A program made the position numbers and the translations under genes. Under the pieces are notes generated by a model. The model was not told where the DNA came from. It saw only the letters and a list, made by a program, of their open reading frames with translations, and did not search any database. A DNA stretch of 64,000 bases from Orobanche coerulescens (taxonomy: Eukaryota > Streptophyta > Magnoliopsida > Lamiales > Orobanchaceae), in the NCBI GenBank assembly GCA_033398695.1, contig CM065814.1:19526358-19590357 (forward strand). Direction: 5' to 3'. Of the stretch, positions 58,577-64,000 are shown one piece after another (position 1 is the first letter of the stretch; every line of letters begins with the position of its first letter).

Positions 58577-59434
58577 GGCCTTATGAACTGCTTTCCAAAA
58601 ATGAGACACAAAACGGCCGTCTCGATCAGAAATAATGGTCTTCGGTGTACCATGCAATCGAACTATCTCCGAAATAAATACTCGTGCCAACCTCTCCGGT
58701 CCCCACCTATCCTTAATGCCTAGAAAATGAGCTGATTTGGTTAAACGATCAACTATCACCCAAATCATGTTCATTCCTGTCTTGGTTCTCGGCATACTAG
58801 TAATAAAGTCCATCGATATGTCTTCCCACTTCCATTCAGGAATCGGAAGCGGCTTCAACATCCCGGCAGGTCGTTGATGCCCGATCTTAACCTGTTGACA
58901 AGTCAAGCATTTCGGAACATAGTCTGCTACATCTTTCTTCATATTGCCCCACCAGAAATTTCGTTTCAAGTCCTTATACATCTTACTGGTGCCCGGGTGG
59001 ATAGAATAGGGCGAGCTGTGAGCTTCCTTCATAATCGTCTGTTTCAGAACATCGACATCAGGAACACAGAGTCGGTTCTGAAATCTCAAAACTCCATCAT
59101 CATGAATTAGGAATCCGGGGGCCTTTCCCTTGATCACTTCATCACGTAACCGAATCATCAGAGGATCATCTGCCTGACTAGATTTGATTTCTTCGGTTAA
59201 TGACGAAGTTAATTCCATCATGCACAGTTGTCCTTGGACTCTTTGTAACCACACTTCAATTCCTTCTCTAATCATCTCTCGTTGAAGGCTAAGTTGGGAA
59301 GTCAGAGTCTCCAACGTCTGAATAGAAACTGGCTTGCGGCTAAGTGCATCGGCCACCACATTCGCTTTGCCTGGATGATACAAAATCTCCAAGTCGTAGT
59401 CCTTAATTAGCTCTAACCATCTTCTTTGCCGCAT
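58577..59434 (-). pseudogene. pol: G RNase H end and integrase N-terminal half
   Basis: Minus-strand frame beginning MRQRRWLELIKDYD, the conserved end of the RNase H region (YHPGKANVVADALSRK). The integrase zinc finger follows (HSSPYSIHPG with CLTCQQ, HHCC type), then the catalytic core with the first Asp in ISMDFITSMP and the second in TIISDRDGRF. The frame is cut by the D array right after HFWKAVHKALG, before the catalytic Glu, which is at 15819-16625. The open frame running on to 58499 is in the D LTR and is accidental. Integrase would insert the cDNA; this gene is inactive as it stands. Confidence 0.93.
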
Positions 59435-59436
59435 GT

Positions 59437-60708
59437 TCAGCTCTTTCTGACTAAGATGTATTTGAGACTCTTGTGATCAGTAAAGATCTGACAGTGAGTC
59501 CCGTACAAGTAATGTCTCCAGATCTTCAAAGCAAAAACTACTGCCGCTAGCTCTAAATCATGTGTTGGGTAATTTACTTCATAAGGTTTCAGCTGTCGTG
59601 AAGCATAAGCGATCACCTTATCATTCTGCATCAATACGCATCCGAGTCCTTGGTTCGAAGCATCACTGTGAACTATGAATCCTCCAGTCCCCTGTGGAAG
59701 TGATAAAATTGGTGCTGTCATCAATCTCTCCTTCAATTCATCAAAACTAATCTGACACGACTCGTTCCACTCAAACTTTTGAGTTTTCTGCAGGAGTCGA
59801 GTAAGTGGGCGGGAGATTTTGGAAAACACTTCCACGAACCGATGATAATACCCAGCAAGTCCTAAGAAACTTCGGACTTCTTTCACATTCTTTGGAGGCT
59901 TCCAATCCAAAATTGCTTCGATCTTCTGAGTATCTACTTGGACTCCTTCAGCTGATATCACATGACCGAGGAACATTACTTCCTTTAGCCAGAATTCACA
60001 CTTAGAGAGTTTGGCGTACAGTTGCTCGCTTCTCAAAAGTTCTAATACAATCCGCAAATGCTGCGCATGCTCTTCCGGGCTCTTAGAATACACCAGAATG
60101 TCATCAATAAACACGACCACAAATTTATCCAAATATTCGATGAACACTCGGTTCATCAATTGCATGAATACAGCAGGTGCGTTAGTGAGACCAAACGGCA
60201 TCACTACAAACTCATAATGTCCGTAGCGAGTTCTGAACGCTGATTTCGGAACATCAGATTCCTTAATCCTCAGCTGATGGTATCCTGATCTCAGATCGAT
60301 TTTAGAAAACACTTTTGCTCCTTGCAACTGGTCAAACAAATCATCAATTCGTGGCAACGGATACTTGTTCTTAATCGTTATCTTGTTCAGTTCTCGATAG
60401 TCGATGCATAATCGAAGCGATCCATCCTTCTTTCGGACAAAAAGAACTGGTGCTCCCCAGGGCGAAACGCTTGGCTGGATATAGCCTTTGTCCAGTAACT
60501 CCTTCAACTGCTTTTTCAGTTCATACATCTCAGTAGGTGCCATACGATACGGCGCCTTAGAAATTGGTGTGGCTCCGGGTTCCAACTCAATGGTAAATTC
60601 TACATCCCTTCGTGGAGGTAGTCCAGGTAACTCATCAGGAAATATATTTGGAAATTCGTTCACAACAGGAATGGATGAAAGTTCCACAATTTCGTCTTCT
60701 TTCTTCAT
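59437..60708 (-). pseudogene. pol: G reverse transcriptase and RNase H
   Basis: About 423 residues. RT motifs in order: [76 protein letters not shown] and the catalytic FIDDILVYS (the YxDD box, here FIDD). RNase H follows with the [13 protein letters not shown] and [13 protein letters not shown] motifs and ends at TDHKSLKYI, where a one-base frameshift near 59455 separates it from the frame at 58577-59434. The sequence is typical of Tekay/Del chromoviruses. It is the only reverse transcriptase in the window and so the only candidate source of RT here. Confidence 0.94.
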
Positions 60709-61187
60709 TGCATAGCACCGATCCCAGATACTGCTTCAAGAATTTGTGACTTTCATCGCTTTGATCAACTTTCCTGAACTTCGTGGTTTCCATCCCTCAA
60801 ACAGTATTTCGGAACCATCGTCAGCGATCAGCAAAATATTCCTCCTTCGGTAGTTTACAATAGCTCCATAATGATTAAGCCAATCATCTCCGAGTATCAG
60901 GTCGTCTCCTTGCATTTCTATTACAATTAGATTTGAGAGCCACTCTCTGTCCCAAATGATATAGGGAAATCTCTAGTCTCTAAGTTCCCAACAATCCTCT
61001 CTCCACTCGGCAAACCAACAACATAAGGTTCACAGTAATGAAAACCATAAATATTCAAACGATTTACACAAGATGAGGATATAAATGAATGCGTAGCTCC
61101 CGTATCGAATAAAACGCTAACTGGCTGGGAAAGGATCTCGAATGCACTGATGCAACAAAGAAGATCTCGATCGTCTGTCCTCCTCAT
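60709..61187 (-). pseudogene. pro: G protease (frameshifted)
   Basis: The frame 61187-60927 has the aspartic protease motif VLFDTGATHSFISSSC. The remaining protease (LILGDDWL, the usual flap/ILG region, near 60890) lies in another frame after a shift at about 60950, and at least one more frame change near 60730-60755 precedes the RT frame. It would process Gag-Pol. Confidence 0.88.
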
Positions 61188-61238
61188 CTCGTACAGACGT
61201 GGGGGAGTAGATCCGGCACTCGATGTACCCCTTAGGTC

Positions 61239-62432
61239 CTACTGTCCTCTGCCTCGTCCGCGGCCAAAATTTTGAGGCATCTGAACATTTTGCTGCGTCT
61301 GTTGGATACTAGCTTCCTTCTGAACTGGCTGTGATGTACGGGTTCCATGGTACTTGGTGCCATCCTTGCAAAACATCACACGGTGCCCTTCCTGTCCGCA
61401 ATCAAAACATGTAATTGGGGTGCGCAAACAATCACGCCAAAGGTGGCCTGGGCGACCACAGTTAAAGCACTTCCTAGCTGTATCCGTCGTGGCTGACATT
61501 GTTCCGAAATTCTTTCCGCTCTTAGATAGGTGCGGAGGTTTCTTGAAAGAATGAAATGATGACTGGGCTTTGCGAGGCCCATTGTTCTTGTGCTCTGTAA
61601 AAGTACCAGAGACTTTCTGCTTCTTTGACTCCATAAACTTCTCCATTGCTGCTTCTTTGATTTCGTACGCCAACGTCTTATCTTGGTATTGACGGAGAGT
61701 GGTACATTCAAAACCGGACATATACCTCTGGATTTCTGGTTTCACCCTCATTTCAAAGTGAATCATCATCCCTGCATCTGTTCTGACCAGATGACGAACA
61801 AACGCTAACTGCTGATTAAACGTCTTAATGGTCTGGGATACGGGTTCGTCTGATGGCTGAGCGGAGAAAGACTCCCGAACTTTGGCTTCCCTCACAGGAC
61901 GAGGGCACTACTGAGCTTCCATCATCATTTTAAATTCTGTCCAATCAGCATCATGATCTGCAGGTCGGATAGCTTCCCACCACTCAGATGCTTCCCCTAT
62001 CAAAAAGTACTGAGCAATAGGAGCTCTTCTATCGTCTGGGCAATTTATTCCAGCAAAAATTTTCTCCAGTTCCTTCAACCAATGGTCCCATGTGGGAGTT
62101 TTGGAAAAGCGGTCAAATTTGGGTGGTTGCATCTTCGTCACCTCTTGTAACCATCGGTCACCTCGATTTCCCATTTCTGGAATCCTTTGTTGTCCATCTC
62201 CCTGCTGAAATCCCGCCGCCACTTGCATTCGGTCCACGACCTGAGCGAACTGAGTCATCTGGTTCACAACTTGACGAAGGATTTCTGGTACAGCAGGTTC
62301 CGGTTCGTTATTGATAGATCGTTGCGGCTCGCCTGAGCTATGACTGGCTTGATTAGAAGGCGACGCTTCCCTTTCAGCATTCCTTCCTCCGCGTCCACGA
62401 CCGCGACCACGTCCACGTCCGCCTCTCAACAT
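61239..62432 (-). pseudogene. gag: G gag with two in-frame TAG stops
   Basis: The start is taken at 62432 (MLRGGRGRGRGRGRGGRN), an RG-rich N-terminus usual for chromovirus gag. The core domain includes PPKFDRFSKTPTWDHWLKEL and EASEWWEAI. A TAG at 61908-61910 interrupts it. The same frame continues with REAKVRESF and two CCHC zinc knuckles (CFNCGRPGHLWRDC, CFDCGQEGHRVMFC). A second TAG (61239-61241) stands between gag and the protease frame. Both TAGs directly follow a CAG codon. In related elements gag and pol usually share one frame, so these are probably disabling changes; readthrough is a less likely alternative. Confidence 0.92.
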
Positions 62433-62667
62433 ATTGTAAGTATAAATACTCAATATACAGGAAACAACATCGTTCTAATGTTCAAGTATAAGGAGATACA
62501 ACATGTAAATAACGAGATAGAGTTTAGGAACTTACAACCACCTTTCGCATGAAGACGTAGGCAGTACAGTGATGTCATTCACGGACAGTTACCTCAAAAG
62601 ACGTAAATGACCCATATTTTAACTCAATGGCCAAGATATCCATAATCTTAGCTCCGATACCATATTC
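62433..62667 (-). other. G 5' leader and primer binding site
   Basis: Short leader between the gag start and 5' LTR. TGGTATCGGAGC (minus, 62651-62662) is a tRNA-iMet-type PBS with one change, five bases from the LTR end at 62668. Confidence 0.88.
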
Positions 62668-63146
62668 TGTAACACCCTCGATATATTCAGGAATATTACA
62701 GTGCCGTAAATCCTTTATGTAAGAATTTACAAGGCTGAAGAAGCGAAATGACAATAACAAATACCAACTTATGAAATTACTGAAATAAAATACAACAGTC
62801 TTGTTCAATACCGAGAATACAATTATCCAATGAAGGGTTATTAATACATCACCAAAATCCAAACGTCCTAAACTGACGACGCACTCGAGTACTTATTGAA
62901 ATAACCAACAAACAACAAACAATAAAACCCGGCCGGAACATCACTCTGCACCCTCGTCGTCATGTACCTCCAGTGGTTGTTTCCCTGCTCTCCTGGATCC
63001 TGAACATAAACAAATGTTCACCCCCGCAGGGGTTAGCACAACGATGCTAGTACAAGTACAATAATCATACAACAGTGATATAATCAACAATTATATCGTA
63101 ACAAGTTTCTCCAACGAGAAAATATCAACAAACATATCATATCATA
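62668..63146 (-). mobile_element. G 5' LTR, truncated
   Basis: Only the PBS-proximal 479 bp remain, about 97% identical by eye to 13649-14127. It ends abruptly at 63146 inside CATATCATATCATA, where family T sequence begins. About 1.66 kb of LTR is missing. Confidence 0.9.
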
Positions 63147-64000
63147 TCAAAGAAATCCTTCAGAAATCATGTCTTCCGCCTCCGCGTCGAAGAAAGCCGC
63201 TGACCAGCCGGCCAGACCCCCCGTTCCGTCCCAGTCCGAGCCGCAGCCGATGGTGGAAGGCAGCCGCCGCGGTCAGAGACGCTCGATCCCATCCCTGGAT
63301 GGCGTCCCAAGCCTCTCGCTCGATCAGCTCCGAACCAAGGAACAGATCGACGAGGTCATGGCCGTCCTACAGGAGCGACGATGTGCTCTCGACGCGCCCC
63401 CTGCTATCACCCCCTCGGTCGCCCGCCGGAAGTCCAAGCGGAAGCTCAAGGCATTACTGGCCGAGCGATCGCCAGGAGGCTCTCGTCCGCAAGAGGAGAC
63501 GCTCGGCAGCCGGGGAACCTCTGTCTTCGATCGCACAGGCGGTGACCCGACTCGCCACGGGCGCCTCCGGCCCGGCCTACGAGACGACGGAGTTTGAGTC
63601 CGTCACCGGGAGCTCGGCCTACCCGGCTCCCGAGGCAGCCAGCCTGCCCGGCTCCTCGCCAAATTGCCGAGGTCGGCAGCAGCGGAGTCCGGAGATCGGT
63701 ACACGATCGCCTCGGCTCCCGCTCCCAAAGCCGATCAGCGAGTGACCGAGCCACGGCGATGGCTGCGATGCAACGTCAGATCGACGACATGAAGGCGCTC
63801 CTGCAATCCAGGGCAGGCGCCATGAAGACAATCGCCGAGCCAAGCGAGCCGCTCGCGATCAACATCGAGCTCGCCCCGGTGCATCACAAGATCGCTCCTC
63901 CTCAAACTCCCGTGTACGAGGGGCGATCGGACCCCCAAACACACCTGAACAAGTTCAACATCTACATGACCGGGTGTGGGGCATCGGACGCGACCCGGTG
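63147..64000 (+). pseudogene. gag: Third T gag copy, plus strand, running off the window
   Basis: Begins in the T leader (TCAAAGAAATCC), with ATG at 63169 (MSSASASKKAADQPARPP). The N-terminal frame is open to about 63540, shifts once or twice (63299-63745 in another frame), and resumes at ATG 63759 (MAAMQRQIDDMKALLQ) to the window end inside the gag domain (GASDATR). No T LTR or PBS lies before it; it is fused to the truncated G LTR. Opposite orientation to the T interiors in the array. Confidence 0.9.

Overview
This window looks like repeat-dense plant (angiosperm) heterochromatin. All of it except about 0.5 kb (10998-11507) can be assigned to LTR retrotransposons of the Ty3/gypsy superfamily, nested inside one another. 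I see no host gene, tRNA, rRNA or CRISPR array. Evidence for a plant: PBS sites matching tRNA-iMet and tRNA-Asp, a chromodomain integrase (Tekay/Del type), an Athila element with its ORF1/env-like protein, and a Tat-type gag. Family names below are my own labels: D (non-coding, 3.3 kb LTR), S (a 4.3 kb LTR present only as solo copies), T and T-prime (gag-only, 1.2 and 0.9 kb LTRs), G (coding chromovirus, 2.1 kb LTR), E (Athila).

Layout. 1-10997 is an inverted (minus) copy of a D element, D1: 3' LTR 1-1530, non-coding interior holding an S solo LTR, 5' LTR half 7926-9795, then a T LTR at 9796-10997. 10998-11507 is unassigned. 11508-13648 is a T-prime element broken inside gag by G. G (minus strand) runs 13649-16625 and resumes at 58577-63146. 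It is split inside the integrase core by a 42 kb block, 16626-58571, flanked by a 5-bp CCCAA duplication. That block is a tandem D array of the form LTR-interior-LTR-interior-LTR. LTRs 1 and 2 each carry the same T composite at the same site (GTTCG duplication); LTR 3 is empty. Each interior carries the S solo LTR (CATGT duplication). Inside the first T composite only, an Athila element (22141-31959, CCGAC duplication) has inserted; the second composite keeps the empty site. 63147-64000 is the start of another T gag, in plus orientation, fused to a truncated G LTR.

Inferred order: T-prime is old; G entered it; D entered G; S entered D; the T composite entered the D 5' LTR; one unequal crossover between D LTRs duplicated the roughly 14.4 kb unit; Athila then entered one unit. 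Only G encodes most of a pol, and it is broken by stops, frameshifts and the D insertion. D, T and E lack reverse transcriptase, so they would have needed enzymes supplied in trans.

Most interesting points: (1) each LTR family carries its own short CpG-rich self-complementary motif in a cluster just upstream of its TATA box (clearest for S, D and G), and Athila E repeats its motif inside the element upstream of an ORF with an apparent 5'-leader intron; (2) the T composite has LTR U5 tips at both outer ends, suggesting a self-integration product; (3) differences between duplicated copies cluster at CTG/CAG sites in a way that suggests consensus errors at CHG-methylated positions, which would make some frameshifts artefacts.
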